The position numbers and the translations under genes were made by a program. 31,129 nt of DNA. It comes from MED-G17 sp963991985. GTDB lineage: Bacteria > Bacteroidota > Bacteroidia > NS11-12g > UBA9320. Below are positions 1-8,290 of the stretch, in pieces (within the stretch, counting starts at the first letter, position 1; each line of letters begins with the position of its first letter). The stretch covers positions 1-31,129 of the forward strand of contig CAXDRX010000017.1 in the NCBI GenBank assembly GCA_963991985.1, read 5' to 3'. A model generated the notes under the pieces. It made no database searches, was not told where the DNA came from, and saw only the letters and a program-made list of their open reading frames with translations.

Positions 1-67
1 GACCACGAAATCCAAATTGAAATTTCATAGTTTCCCCCCATTTCTCGCTCACTTTCGTACCATCCAT
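1..67 (-). CDS. Possible start of a leftward gene, cut by the window edge
   Basis: On the minus strand an ATG at 67 opens a frame of 22 codons that is still open at position 1. An in-frame stop lies at 83-85, so the start would be the ATG at 67 or a TTG at 76. The visible peptide begins MDGTKVSEKWGE and matches no family I recognise. It would be divergent from gcdH with about 108 bp between starts. Too short to be sure it is coding. Confidence 0.2.
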   Translation of the reverse strand, partial: MDGTKVSEKWGETMKFQFGFRG

Positions 68-137
68 GATTCGCAAAAACCTTTATTTTTTCTATATACA
101 ACTCACCTGTAAACACGATAATATTATTTTTAGCCGA

Positions 138-164
138 TTGCTTGGCTTTAAGCCATTAAATTTG
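138..164 (+). promoter_or_regulatory. Candidate Bacteroidota promoter of gcdH, with palindrome
   Basis: TAAATTTG at 157-164 is an exact match to the Bacteroidota -7 box TAnnTTTG. TTG at 138-140 could be the -33 element, although the 16-nt spacer is slightly short. A 13-nt palindrome, TGGCTTTAAGCCA (143-155), fills the spacer and could be an operator. Transcription would begin only a few bases before the ATG at 176. Confidence 0.35.
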
Positions 165-175
165 TCAAATTCTTT

Positions 176-1390
176 ATGAAAGACGAAATTAATAAGTTAA
201 AAGAAATCTATGGAGGAAAAGACCAATTCTCTCATCCTGATTTCTATCAAATAGATGATTTGCTTTCAGATGAACATAAACTAATCCGCTCTTCGGTAAG
301 AGACTGGGTAAAATCTGAAATCTCTCCGATAATTGAGCATTTTTCTCAAAAAGCAGAATTTCCTCAGCACATCGTTAAAGAATTGGGAGAAATTGGTTGT
401 TTCGGCCCACAATTACCAGCAAAATATGGCTGTGGCGGTCTGGATTATATTTCTTATGGTTTGGCCATGCAAGAGCTTGAGAGAGGAGATAGTGGAATCA
501 GAAGTACTGCCTCTGTACAAGGAAGTTTGGTGATGTATCCCATCTATAAATTTGGAAGCGAAGAGCAAAAACAAAAATATCTTCCAAAATTAGCGACAGG
601 AGAATTGCTCGGATCCTTCGGCCTTACCGAACCCAATCATGGATCAAATCCAGGCGATATGGACACACATTTTGAAGATAAAGGGGATCATTTCTTACTG
701 AACGGATCTAAATTATGGATAAGCAATGCTCCTTTTTGTGACTTAGCCATAGTTTGGGCCAAAAGCGAAAATCAAACCATACGAGGACTAATTGTGGAGA
801 GAAATTCTAAAGGATTTACAACTCCCACCACGCATGGAAAATGGAGTCTTCGAGCAAGCGCAACAGGAGAGCTTGTTTTTGACAACGTTAAAGTACCCAA
901 AGAAAATATTTTACCCAATGTAAAAGGACTTAAAGGACCTTTAACCTGCCTCAATAGTGCCCGTTACGGGATTAGTTGGGGTGCCATTGGTGCGGCCATG
1001 GATTGCTACGAATCGGCCAGGAAGTATGCAGCTGAAAGAGAGCAATTTGGCAAGCCAATTGGTGCTTTTCAGCTACAACAGAAAAAATTGGCAGAAATGC
1101 TTACTGAAATAACCAAAGCCCAGATACTTACACTTCGATTGGGCCAATTGATGAATGAAGAAAGGGCGACTCCCGCACAAATTAGTTTGGCCAAAAGAAA
1201 CAATGTGGAAATGGCCCTACAAATTGCACGGGAGGCAAGGCAAATGCACGGCGGAATGGGCATCACTGGTGAATATCCCATGATGCGTCATATGATGAAC
1301 TTAGAATCAGTCATCACATACGAAGGAACCCACGATATCCACCTCCTAATTTTGGGTATGGAAATTACTGGCCAAAATGCATTTGTTTAA
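176..1390 (+). CDS. gcdH: Glutaryl-CoA dehydrogenase
   Basis: This is a flavin acyl-CoA dehydrogenase of the glutaryl-CoA group. The family oxidises and decarboxylates glutaryl-CoA to crotonyl-CoA in lysine and tryptophan breakdown, passing electrons to an electron-transfer flavoprotein. The 404-residue length is normal. The segment DSGIRSTASVQGSLVM (residues 105-120) corresponds to the substrate-binding Arg/Ser region of GCDH, here R109 and S110. FGLTEPNHGSNPG (148-160) is the FAD/substrate motif. The C-terminal segment TYEGTHDIHLLILG carries the expected catalytic base, E383. The start is an ATG with no Shine-Dalgarno site, which is normal in this phylum. The stop overlaps the next gene by 14 nt, so the two are probably co-transcribed. 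A broader-specificity acyl-CoA dehydrogenase is the main alternative, but the YEGTHDIH context favours GCDH. Confidence 0.9.
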   Translation: MKDEINKLKEIYGGKDQFSHPDFYQIDDLLSDEHKLIRSSVRDWVKSEISPIIEHFSQKAEFPQHIVKELGEIGCFGPQLPAKYGCGGLDYISYGLAMQELERGDSGIRSTASVQGSLVMYPIYKFGSEEQKQKYLPKLATGELLGSFGLTEPNHGSNPGDMDTHFEDKGDHFLLNGSKLWISNAPFCDLAIVWAKSENQTIRGLIVERNSKGFTTPTTHGKWSLRASATGELVFDNVKVPKENILPNVKGLKGPLTCLNSARYGISWGAIGAAMDCYESARKYAAEREQFGKPIGAFQLQQKKLAEMLTEITKAQILTLRLGQLMNEERATPAQISLAKRNNVEMALQIAREARQMHGGMGITGEYPMMRHMMNLESVITYEGTHDIHLLILGMEITGQNAFV

Positions 1391-2495
1391 AAAAGTTCTT
1401 CTTTGCCTTTTTGTTCTTCAATCCCTTCTCACCAAGGCGAACAATCTAAACGAAACCTATCCTGAAACGGGTGTGCAACTTCATGTAAAAGGTAGCCTTC
1501 AACCAGACAGTGTAGGTTTCAACATCATTTACGAATTGAATCGGATTCTTTTCCCAGGAATTTTGGATGGTTCCATACCCCTATGGCAATCTCAAGAGAA
1601 AAAAAGAAGAATAAAGCCAAAAGATATTGAAAACCAGCTCATTTCGCTTCAACTCCCCTACCATAAAATTGATGACTATTACTTTTATGAAAAATGGACT
1701 TTACAGAATGGTAAATTTGAATTTGAAATTCATGGATTCGCCCTCTATTATTTTGACCCAATAGGAAAAAGTCATTCTTTGGGTTATTTGGCTTTGAAAG
1801 ACATAGAGCAAATCTTAAAAGGAAAATGGATAAAAGTTAACCCAAATGGATCCATAGGAACAAGGTTTTGGGAGGCATTGTATTCAAAAAAATATCACTT
1901 TGAAATTATTCAATTTGGCAACAAATGGGTAGCAAACAATCCTGTAGTAAGCAGAAAAATATTTGAAGATGCTCTCGGAAATAACAAAATAAGCCATCTT
2001 TCAAAAATCACTTTGGCCAAACAAAAAAGTATACAATACACAATATTCAATACGCAGATGAAAGGTTTTGAGGAAAACCAAAAGTTTTTTAATGCTCTTG
2101 AACACTTTTTAAACCAAAACAAACAAATATTTTTAAACAAAAGCCAGATTTTTCGTAAAATGTCCATTGAAGAAGTTTACCGATTAAAACCAATCGTAAA
2201 ATATGCAGAAATTGTTGAAATAGTTCGATTAGAAAACAAACAAATAATTTCCTCTGCTAAGCAAATCAACTTGCGGATCAATAATGAAACCGTTTCCTTC
2301 AAGGGTCTTGATATAAAGCCTTTTGATTTTTCAATAAATTTTGTTCCCTTTCAGGATTTTTTGAAAAAAAAGAAATTTGCCTACACAATCACCCAAATTA
2401 ACGGTAATGAAATCAATCTTTTGCACGCCAAAAACTACAAAAACAGAATCAACCTTTTAAAATGGAATACAATTACCTATGAACAAAGCCTATAA
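1377..2495 (+). CDS. Secreted protein of unknown function, faintly GldN-like
   Basis: I do not recognise this 372-residue protein with confidence. It starts with a lysine pair and a hydrophobic stretch (residues 4-20), which looks like a signal peptide, so it is probably periplasmic or outer-membrane associated. The mature part is rich in Lys, Ile, Phe and Asn and has no membrane helix. Two segments, YFYEKWTLQNGKFEFEIHG (about 103-121) and RFWEALYSKKYHFEIIQFG (about 163-181), have a pattern reminiscent of GldN, the gliding/type IX secretion protein. The resemblance is weak and GldN's usual neighbours gldK, gldL and gldM are absent. The ATG lies inside gcdH (14-nt overlap) and the 3' end overlaps the mutase gene by 17 nt, so all three are likely translated from one message. 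Confidence 0.7.
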   Translation: MHLFKKVLLCLFVLQSLLTKANNLNETYPETGVQLHVKGSLQPDSVGFNIIYELNRILFPGILDGSIPLWQSQEKKRRIKPKDIENQLISLQLPYHKIDDYYFYEKWTLQNGKFEFEIHGFALYYFDPIGKSHSLGYLALKDIEQILKGKWIKVNPNGSIGTRFWEALYSKKYHFEIIQFGNKWVANNPVVSRKIFEDALGNNKISHLSKITLAKQKSIQYTIFNTQMKGFEENQKFFNALEHFLNQNKQIFLNKSQIFRKMSIEEVYRLKPIVKYAEIVEIVRLENKQIISSAKQINLRINNETVSFKGLDIKPFDFSINFVPFQDFLKKKKFAYTITQINGNEINLLHAKNYKNRINLLKWNTITYEQSL

Positions 2496-3891
2496 AATAA
2501 AATTTGGTACCGACGGCTGGCGTGCAATTATCGCGCAAGACTATACCATACAAAACTTAGAACGAGTAGCTGAGGCTACGGCCAAATGGATTTTACAATT
2601 GCCCAACTCCCATAAAAAAGCAATCATTGGTTATGATTGTCGATTTGGCGGTGAACTGTTTATGAGAAGAACTGCAGAAATTTTTGCTGCTTACAACATC
2701 CAGACCCTTTGCTCTGATGGTTTTGTATCAACGCCCATGGTTTCCATGGCAACAAAATATCTGGAGGCTGATGCGGGAATTGTTATCACGGCAAGTCACA
2801 ATCCGCCAAGCTATAATGGCTTTAAAATCAAAGCAAACTATGGAGGACCTGCTACACCAGCCGAAATCAATAAACTAGAATCATTAATAAATGATGATTT
2901 TTCTTTACACACTGAAACGTTCGAAACCTACCTAAAAAACAATCTCATTTCATTATACAATTTGGAAGATTTGTACATTGAGGATATTAAGAAAAAAATA
3001 GATTTTAAGCTTTTGAACAAAGAAAATATCCAAATTGCCTATGATGCAATGTACGGTGCTGGACAAAATGCGATGAAAACACTTTTTCCCAATGGCCGTT
3101 TCCTGCATTGTGAATATAACCCCGGATTTCAAAACCAATCTCCAGAACCAATCAGTAGGAACTTACAAGAATTTGAGCAGCTGCTCAAATCCAACCCAAA
3201 AATTGATAGTGGTCTTGCCACCGATGGTGACGCCGATAGAATTGGACTTTACGACAAAAATGGTCAATTTGTGGACTCACATCACATTTTACTCTTGCTC
3301 ATAGAGTACCTCACTCAATATAAAAAAATGAATGGCCTTGTGGTGAACAGTTTCAGTTGTACGAGTAAAATTAATCTATTGTGTAAAACATATGGTCTAG
3401 AACAGATTGTCACGAAAATCGGATTTAAATACATCTGCGAAATCATGACAAAAAAAGAGGTTTTGGTTGGGGGCGAAGAATCTGGTGGAATAGCGATTGC
3501 AGGACACATTCCCGAAAGAGATGGAATTTTTATTGGTTTGACCATTTGGGAATATATGTGCCAGAGCGGAAAATCATTGGATAATTTGGTACAAAATCTA
3601 TACGACAAAGTAGGTACTTTTTGGGTAGACCGATACGATCTCCAAATCCCAAATGAACTCAAAAAAGAGGTTGTTCAAAAATGCCAAAATGATTTTTACA
3701 CCAAGTTTGGTTCTCTCCAAGTAAGCCATTCAGAAAAAGTGGATGGTGTAAAGTTTCACTTGGGGGAAGAAAAATGGGCAATGATCAGACCTTCCGGAAC
3801 AGAACCCCTATTGCGCGTTTATGCGCAAGGGAAAAACAAGGAGGAAACTATGGCCATTCTCTCTGAAGTGAAATCTTCGCTGATTGCTTAG
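2479..3891 (+). CDS. Phosphoglucomutase/phosphomannomutase family protein
   Basis: Alpha-D-phosphohexomutase that interconverts hexose 1- and 6-phosphates through a phosphoserine intermediate in the cytoplasm. All four family motifs are present in its 470 residues. The phosphoserine loop is TASHNP at 104-109 (Ser106). The metal-binding loop is DGDADR at 249-254. The sugar-binding loop is GGEESGG at 331-337. The phosphate-binding loop is RPSGTEP at 437-443. The N-terminal FGTDGWRA is also typical. Sequence alone does not separate glucose from mannose specificity. The gene overlaps the preceding secreted-protein gene by 17 nt and meets the LysE-type gene tail to tail with a 4-nt overlap. No terminator is visible at that junction. 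Confidence 0.92.
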   Translation: MNKAYKIKFGTDGWRAIIAQDYTIQNLERVAEATAKWILQLPNSHKKAIIGYDCRFGGELFMRRTAEIFAAYNIQTLCSDGFVSTPMVSMATKYLEADAGIVITASHNPPSYNGFKIKANYGGPATPAEINKLESLINDDFSLHTETFETYLKNNLISLYNLEDLYIEDIKKKIDFKLLNKENIQIAYDAMYGAGQNAMKTLFPNGRFLHCEYNPGFQNQSPEPISRNLQEFEQLLKSNPKIDSGLATDGDADRIGLYDKNGQFVDSHHILLLLIEYLTQYKKMNGLVVNSFSCTSKINLLCKTYGLEQIVTKIGFKYICEIMTKKEVLVGGEESGGIAIAGHIPERDGIFIGLTIWEYMCQSGKSLDNLVQNLYDKVGTFWVDRYDLQIPNELKKEVVQKCQNDFYTKFGSLQVSHSEKVDGVKFHLGEEKWAMIRPSGTEPLLRVYAQGKNKEETMAILSEVKSSLIA

Positions 3892-4517
3892 ACCAAAAAA
3901 AATTTCTTGAATAAATAAAATAAAGACAACAATAGAAATACCATCGACATTATCTTATTGATATGAATCTGTAGTATTTTTTTGATACCAATTTTTTGTC
4001 TTTCCGTCAATGAAATAAGCGTTATGAATAATGAAAAAGCACCGACTGCTGTTCCTGCTATAAAAAAAAGTTTTGGGGCCAAGGCTTTTTCAGACTGAAA
4101 GGGCAAATAGTCGTGGAAATAAATCAAAATAGTTGTCCAAAAAACAACCAATTGAGGATTGAGTGTAGCGACCAAGAATCCTTTAACAAAACTTTGACCC
4201 GGTTGAACATTTTCGATGACATCCTTTGTCGCAGTCTTTTTAAACCATAAATAGATAGCCATAAGAAAAAATATCACAATGATGACCCAATGTGCTACCG
4301 CAAAAAGACGATTGTGGCTGGCCAAAAATTCCACGCCATAGATGGCCAATGTGGAATAAAACAATTCTGGTAAAACACCACCAAATGCCACCCAAAGAGC
4401 ATTTTTTTTTCCATACTGAAAAGTAGTAGAGACCACTGTAAGCGTTACTGGGCCCAACTGTAGTGATCCAAAGAAACTTACCAAGGCCGCAAATAAAAAT
4501 GAAAAAAGACTTTCCAT
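3888..4517 (-). CDS. LysE/RhtB-type membrane exporter
   Basis: A small polytopic membrane protein of 209 residues with about six hydrophobic segments. The start SLFSFLFAALVSFFGSLQLGP followed by a second helix after a GKKNALW loop is the usual beginning of LysE/RhtB translocators, which export amino acids or related solutes. The segment FLVATLNPQ in the middle matches the family's conserved ATLNP signature. I chose the ATG at 4517; the TTG one codon upstream (4520) is less likely. The gene converges on the phosphohexomutase and is divergent from the DUF3127 gene, with 66 bp between starts. The substrate cannot be inferred. Confidence 0.85.
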   Translation of the reverse strand: MESLFSFLFAALVSFFGSLQLGPVTLTVVSTTFQYGKKNALWVAFGGVLPELFYSTLAIYGVEFLASHNRLFAVAHWVIIVIFFLMAIYLWFKKTATKDVIENVQPGQSFVKGFLVATLNPQLVVFWTTILIYFHDYLPFQSEKALAPKLFFIAGTAVGAFSLFITLISLTERQKIGIKKILQIHINKIMSMVFLLLSLFYLFKKFFLV

Positions 4518-4583
4518 CAAGACGGACCAAATTTGCAGGTTTTTTTTTACAATGTATCCAAATGCTTGTTTATTTTCGCCAAA

Positions 4584-4937
4584 ATGTCCTTAGAATTGGT
4601 AGGCAGAATTGAAAACAAACTCCCCCTTCAGTCAGGCGTAAGTTCAAGAGGTGAATGGAGAAAACAAGAATTTGTCATAGAAACTCAAGAGCAGTACCCA
4701 AAAAAAGTTTGTATTTCTTGTTGGGGTGACAAAATCGATGAGTTGGAACAAATTCAAGAAGGCGAATCCATCAAGGTTTCCATCAACATCGAATCTAGAG
4801 AATATAATGGCCGGTGGTATACCGACATCAAAGCTTGGCGAATTGAAAAAAACAGCAACGGACAAGGAAATGCTTCTCCTGAACCGACAGCACCTCCTTT
4901 GGAAATTCCCGACGAGGATGATGTTTTGCCCTTTTGA
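4584..4937 (+). CDS. DUF3127 (OB-fold-like) protein
   Basis: A 117-residue soluble protein of the DUF3127 family, which is common in Bacteroidota and thought to have an OB-fold like single-stranded DNA-binding proteins; its role is unknown. Typical features are the N-terminal SLELVGRIENKLPLQSG, the central RKQEFVIETQEQYPKKV, the GESIKVSINIESREYNGRWY segment and the WRIE end of the core. They are followed by a Pro/Asp/Glu-rich tail ending in DVLPF. Such an acidic tail with a terminal Pro-Phe resembles the interaction tip of SSB, which is suggestive only. The ATG at 4584 fits family N-termini; an upstream start at 4533 would add 17 hydrophobic residues not seen in the family. Confidence 0.85.
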   Translation: MSLELVGRIENKLPLQSGVSSRGEWRKQEFVIETQEQYPKKVCISCWGDKIDELEQIQEGESIKVSINIESREYNGRWYTDIKAWRIEKNSNGQGNASPEPTAPPLEIPDEDDVLPF

Positions 4938-5155
4938 AAATCAAATTCGTCTTCAAACTTTTTGTAAATGTTTTTGATTGGGGCTTCCCTAATTTTTTGA
5001 TTTCCATAATCATAATTCGTTTTCCAACGATCATATTCTTTGGGGGCCGTCAAGGGTGATGCTACTCTCCCATTGGAATCTATTTTGATCATATGTGATT
5101 GATCAAAAACGTGCTGATGGGTAAAGGATAGTAAACAAAGAAGTAAGATTTTCAT
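4754..5155 (-). CDS. Doubtful small exported ORF, partly antisense to DUF3127 gene
   Basis: An ATG at 5155 opens 133 codons. The first 15 or so residues (MKILLLCLLSF) resemble a signal peptide, and residues 1-72 lie in the otherwise empty stretch 4938-5155 with plausible composition, including a KTNYDYGNQKIREAPIK segment. The last 60 or so residues run antisense through the conserved end of the DUF3127 gene. That is unusual, so the ORF may be spurious or have gained a longer C-terminus by losing its original stop. No homologue is recognised. If it is not a gene, nothing else is visible in 4938-5228. Confidence 0.35.
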   Translation of the reverse strand: MKILLLCLLSFTHQHVFDQSHMIKIDSNGRVASPLTAPKEYDRWKTNYDYGNQKIREAPIKNIYKKFEDEFDFQKGKTSSSSGISKGGAVGSGEAFPCPLLFFSIRQALMSVYHRPLYSLDSMLMETLMDSPS

Positions 5156-5228
5156 AAAAAGGAATTAATTTCCATAAAGATATATAAGATATTTCAAGAA
5201 TCCCCTAGTGTGACATCAGTGTATAAAC

Positions 5229-5257
5229 AAAAAGGAGACCTTTCGGGTCTCCTTTTT
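5229..5257. terminator. Strong bidirectional intrinsic terminator
   Basis: A GGAGACC / GGTCTCC stem (5234-5240 and 5246-5252) encloses a TTTCG loop. It is flanked by five A on the left and five T on the right, which extend the stem to 12 bp and give a U-run on either strand. It lies 25 bp beyond the OmpA stop codon and most likely ends that leftward transcript. Confidence 0.9.
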
Positions 5258-5281
5258 AATTTGTTTTATGATTTAAATTTT

Positions 5282-6706
5282 TTAAAATCCAGGCTGTGGG
5301 GGAGTTGGGTTTGAGGAACCTGTTTCAAAGGCACCCGCTTGTGACAAGTCCACTCGGCGGTTTGCATTTTTCTTGTTGTCTGTCTCCGCTTCTGTATCCG
5401 CTATGAATCTATCTCTTGAAACTCCGTAATTTACATTTAAGTAATCAATAATTGTATTTACTCGTTTCCAATTCAGCTGCTCAGAAGCTTTGCTTCCACC
5501 ACCATACCCAGAAACTTTTACTCGCAAATCAGGACATTCTTTCATTTTGTCTGCTACGTTATAAAGCGCAACCGTTGTTGCCGCATCTAGATTGGAAGAA
5601 CCGCTTCTAAATAGAACAGAAGGCAAAGTAACTTCTTCGCAATGGTCGTGCATCTTAATTTCATAGGTATTCCCTTGGGCGTCTACCAAGGCTCCCTTTG
5701 GTGTATTGAGATCTTCATCTCTGTAATCTGGAATTCCGTCCATATCCTTGTCAATCATTTTGCCATTTTCGTCTACACTGGCACCTTTTTCGGAAAATGG
5801 TTCAGCGTCTTCAGAGTCAGCGACGCCGTCTCCGTCAGAATCTATCTCAACACCATTTCCATAAACCAAAACACCTTCTTTTGTTTCCGAGTCTTTGTCG
5901 AAAAAATCAGAAACACCATCACCATCTTTATCGCCTGTTAGTTTGGTTATCATTTCGGAATTTTTGTCAACCTGCTCCAAAGCCTTTTCAACGGGAGCTA
6001 TCCATTCCATGTGTTCATCATCTTTACCCAATTTGAACATTACACCTGCCAAAAAGGTAGTGTAAGACTCAATTCTTTCATTTCCATTTTGAGGATATCC
6101 ATCCATATGATCCGTGTTGGTGAGATTTAAGGAATAAGTTAGGGTTGCATCTATTCTCCTGGAAACATTGTATCTCAACTCGGCACCTATCGGCAAGGTA
6201 AAGTCTGTAGTGGTGTTTTTGTAATTATAAGTTCCATCGGGATTTCTAGTTCCGCCGTTATTAAAATCAATGGTCGCGTCTACATTGTTTTTTATAAATC
6301 CAAACCCTGTGAACATGTTTACGTGGATGGGTTGCATTTTTCTTGACCATGAAATGTTTCCGAGGGTGAAAGTGGGCAACATCTGAAATGCAAAGAAATT
6401 GTTGGTCGAACTGAAAGTTCGAAGGCCCGTTGATTCTGCTTTCAAAGTTCCCAAGTGGAAATTGCCTTGCAAACCAATTGTATTGGAAAACATATATTTT
6501 GCCTTGGCACCAAAGGCAAATCCGATGGAGGCATCTCCAAAGAAATTTTTATATTGGTGGTCGCCATGCAAAAGGGTGGGGCCGAGATCCAAACCTACAG
6601 CCCATTTGTTGGTTGGTTTGAACTCATCATAGAAGTTTTTTTGTGCCGAGGCACTTACGGCTATCGCAACAAGCGATAAAACAGTAGAAAATCTTTTGAA
6701 TATCAT
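5282..6706 (-). CDS. OmpA-family outer-membrane protein with TSP type 3 repeats
   Basis: A 474-residue envelope protein. Residues 1-21 are a signal peptide ending ASA. Residues 22-225 have alternating, aromatic-rich strands of an eight-stranded OmpA-like barrel. Residues 258-345 hold calcium-binding thrombospondin type 3 repeats (DKDGDGVSD, DSDGDGVAD, DKDMDGIPD). Residues 360-455 form an OmpA C-terminal domain with the peptidoglycan-binding ending NANRRVDL. It probably anchors the outer membrane to the cell wall and may be abundant. The OmpA domain contains Cys355 and Cys391, which could form a disulfide. The tail after residue 455 is Gly/Ser/Pro rich. The gene appears monocistronic: it has its own promoter-like sequence in the 54 bp before the ATG and a strong terminator behind it. 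Confidence 0.92.
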   Translation of the reverse strand: MIFKRFSTVLSLVAIAVSASAQKNFYDEFKPTNKWAVGLDLGPTLLHGDHQYKNFFGDASIGFAFGAKAKYMFSNTIGLQGNFHLGTLKAESTGLRTFSSTNNFFAFQMLPTFTLGNISWSRKMQPIHVNMFTGFGFIKNNVDATIDFNNGGTRNPDGTYNYKNTTTDFTLPIGAELRYNVSRRIDATLTYSLNLTNTDHMDGYPQNGNERIESYTTFLAGVMFKLGKDDEHMEWIAPVEKALEQVDKNSEMITKLTGDKDGDGVSDFFDKDSETKEGVLVYGNGVEIDSDGDGVADSEDAEPFSEKGASVDENGKMIDKDMDGIPDYRDEDLNTPKGALVDAQGNTYEIKMHDHCEEVTLPSVLFRSGSSNLDAATTVALYNVADKMKECPDLRVKVSGYGGGSKASEQLNWKRVNTIIDYLNVNYGVSRDRFIADTEAETDNKKNANRRVDLSQAGAFETGSSNPTPPQPGF

Positions 6707-6726
6707 GTTTCTGGTTATAACTTTTG

Positions 6727-6760
6727 CAAATGTAAGTATATTTTCTAGATGATCTCACAA
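6727..6760 (-). promoter_or_regulatory. Candidate promoter of the OmpA gene
   Basis: On the minus strand TACATTTG (6734 down to 6727) is an exact TAnnTTTG -7 box. TTG (6760 down to 6758) lies 23 nt upstream, within the spacing known for Bacteroidota sigma factors. It sits in the short gap between bshC and the OmpA gene, giving a leader of roughly 10-15 nt. Confidence 0.5.
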
Positions 6761-8290
6761 TTACACCACATGCAAAGCAAATTTGACCTCTTCAAAAGAC
6801 ACTTTATACAGACTGCTTTGCGATTTGGCCTCCCAAATTTGCGCAAATCTTTCAATGACATGGCTGTTTCTTTCGATCATTTTATTTTGATTAAAAAATT
6901 GTTCCTTTAATTTTAAAATGCGGCTGTTGTTTGGTTGCGTCATTTTTTGGTTCATCAAATGCTTGTCCACCGTGCGCTGCAGATGGTAAGCATCCTGTTT
7001 GAATTGAGCCCACTTTTTGTTGAGCTTTCCATTTTCTGGCAATTCTTTTCGAAAAAGTTTTTCGTATGTTTCTAAATTTTTTGATAATTCTACTCCCAAT
7101 TGTTGGATTTCATTTTGTTTCCCTTCTGATTTTTTCAAAAGCTGCATTGTGATTTCTGAAGAACCAAAAGTCATTAGTTCTATCAGCTTAAAATCATGTG
7201 ACACCTGATTCCATTTTTTCTTTGGCAGAAAGTAATTGATATTCCTCGGAAATACAATGGGCATAGATAAATCTAGGTAGTCAAAAATAGGTTTCAGTTG
7301 TAACCAATAATTTAGCTCACTGGGCCCTGCAATGAAAGCTACGTTGGGCAAAATAATTTCTTGAAAAATTGGACGCAATACTGCATTAGGCGAGATCTCT
7401 GAGGGGTGAATTTTCATCTTTTTGGTAATCAAGGATCTTTTTGATTTTTCCAATCTGAAAAGGTTGATTTTTCGGGGATTTAGTTGCCATTTTATTTGAT
7501 TTTCAGACAATGTATTTTTGATTGATTCCATACATTTAAGTGCAAATGATTCTTCAATTTCTTTTTGTGCAATAGGAAAAAATTGAGCTTTCAGCTCTTC
7601 ATTGTCGGGATTGATGACCACCAAACCTAAATCGCCAAAGATTTCATTCAAAAGTATTTGCATGCCCAAATCAAGTTGAGGTGCGGAATTATAGGCTTTG
7701 CGAAGGGCATCCATTAAAATTTGGTTTTTCTCATTTGAATCGATCCTTTTCCCTACTTTGTCTAAAATTTGTAACAGGGAATCTGTTTTGTACCTTCCCA
7801 CGGCACCTCCTTGATAATCATCCCATTTGTATCTTTCGTCGTAGAGTTTGAATGTATTGATTTCTTCAAAATCGTGATCCTCTCCTGCCATCCAAAAAAT
7901 AGGCACAAAGTGGTAATCGGGAAATTCTTCTTTTAATCGTGTCGCCATCTGAATGGTGTCTAAAATTTTGGTGGCGAAGAAAACAGGACCCAGAAATGGG
8001 TGCAATTGCTGTCCTGAAGTAACTGTAAATGTCCGTGCATCGGTGATTTTTTCTATGTTGTGTTTCACCGCATCCGATTTTTCAATTTTTCGATATTGTT
8101 CTAGTAGAATATTTTGTAATATTTTTCGGCTGGTTAAGGAAAATTTTTTTGCTTTAATTGCTTCACCTATGCGCTGAATTCTTGGTGGGAATTGAGTTAG
8201 GGATTCAAAACCTTTTTCTTGATGAAGGTACCTTTTAATTATGTTAGGGATCAAGTCACCACCAAGGTCTGGGTGATATTGAGTGGTCAT
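6761..8290 (-). CDS. bshC: Bacillithiol biosynthesis cysteine-adding enzyme BshC
   Basis: BshC catalyses the last step of bacillithiol synthesis, adding cysteine to GlcN-malate. The 509-residue length is close to the usual 520-540. The family hallmarks are TSGQQLHPFLGP (91-102), followed by the FATKILDTIQMA helix, and FWMAGEDHDFEEI (132-144). The C-terminal third contains the long coiled coil expected from the BshC structure. The ATG overlaps the rimO stop by 4 nt (ATGA), so it is translationally coupled and the last gene of the rpmB-ftsY-rimO operon. Its presence indicates that the cell uses bacillithiol as a low-molecular-weight thiol. bshA and bshB are not in the window. Confidence 0.93.
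   Translation of the reverse strand: MTTQYHPDLGGDLIPNIIKRYLHQEKGFESLTQFPPRIQRIGEAIKAKKFSLTSRKILQNILLEQYRKIEKSDAVKHNIEKITDARTFTVTSGQQLHPFLGPVFFATKILDTIQMATRLKEEFPDYHFVPIFWMAGEDHDFEEINTFKLYDERYKWDDYQGGAVGRYKTDSLLQILDKVGKRIDSNEKNQILMDALRKAYNSAPQLDLGMQILLNEIFGDLGLVVINPDNEELKAQFFPIAQKEIEESFALKCMESIKNTLSENQIKWQLNPRKINLFRLEKSKRSLITKKMKIHPSEISPNAVLRPIFQEIILPNVAFIAGPSELNYWLQLKPIFDYLDLSMPIVFPRNINYFLPKKKWNQVSHDFKLIELMTFGSSEITMQLLKKSEGKQNEIQQLGVELSKNLETYEKLFRKELPENGKLNKKWAQFKQDAYHLQRTVDKHLMNQKMTQPNNSRILKLKEQFFNQNKMIERNSHVIERFAQIWEAKSQSSLYKVSFEEVKFALHVV

Noticed and set aside
4533..4583. Upstream start for the DUF3127 protein
   Set aside because: It adds a hydrophobic stretch not seen in the family and begins at a non-ATG codon; the ATG at 4584 fits.
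5690..5960. Repeated coding segments in the OmpA gene as DNA repeats
   Set aside because: They are protein-level calcium-binding TSP type 3 repeats with diverged codons, not a nucleotide repeat array.
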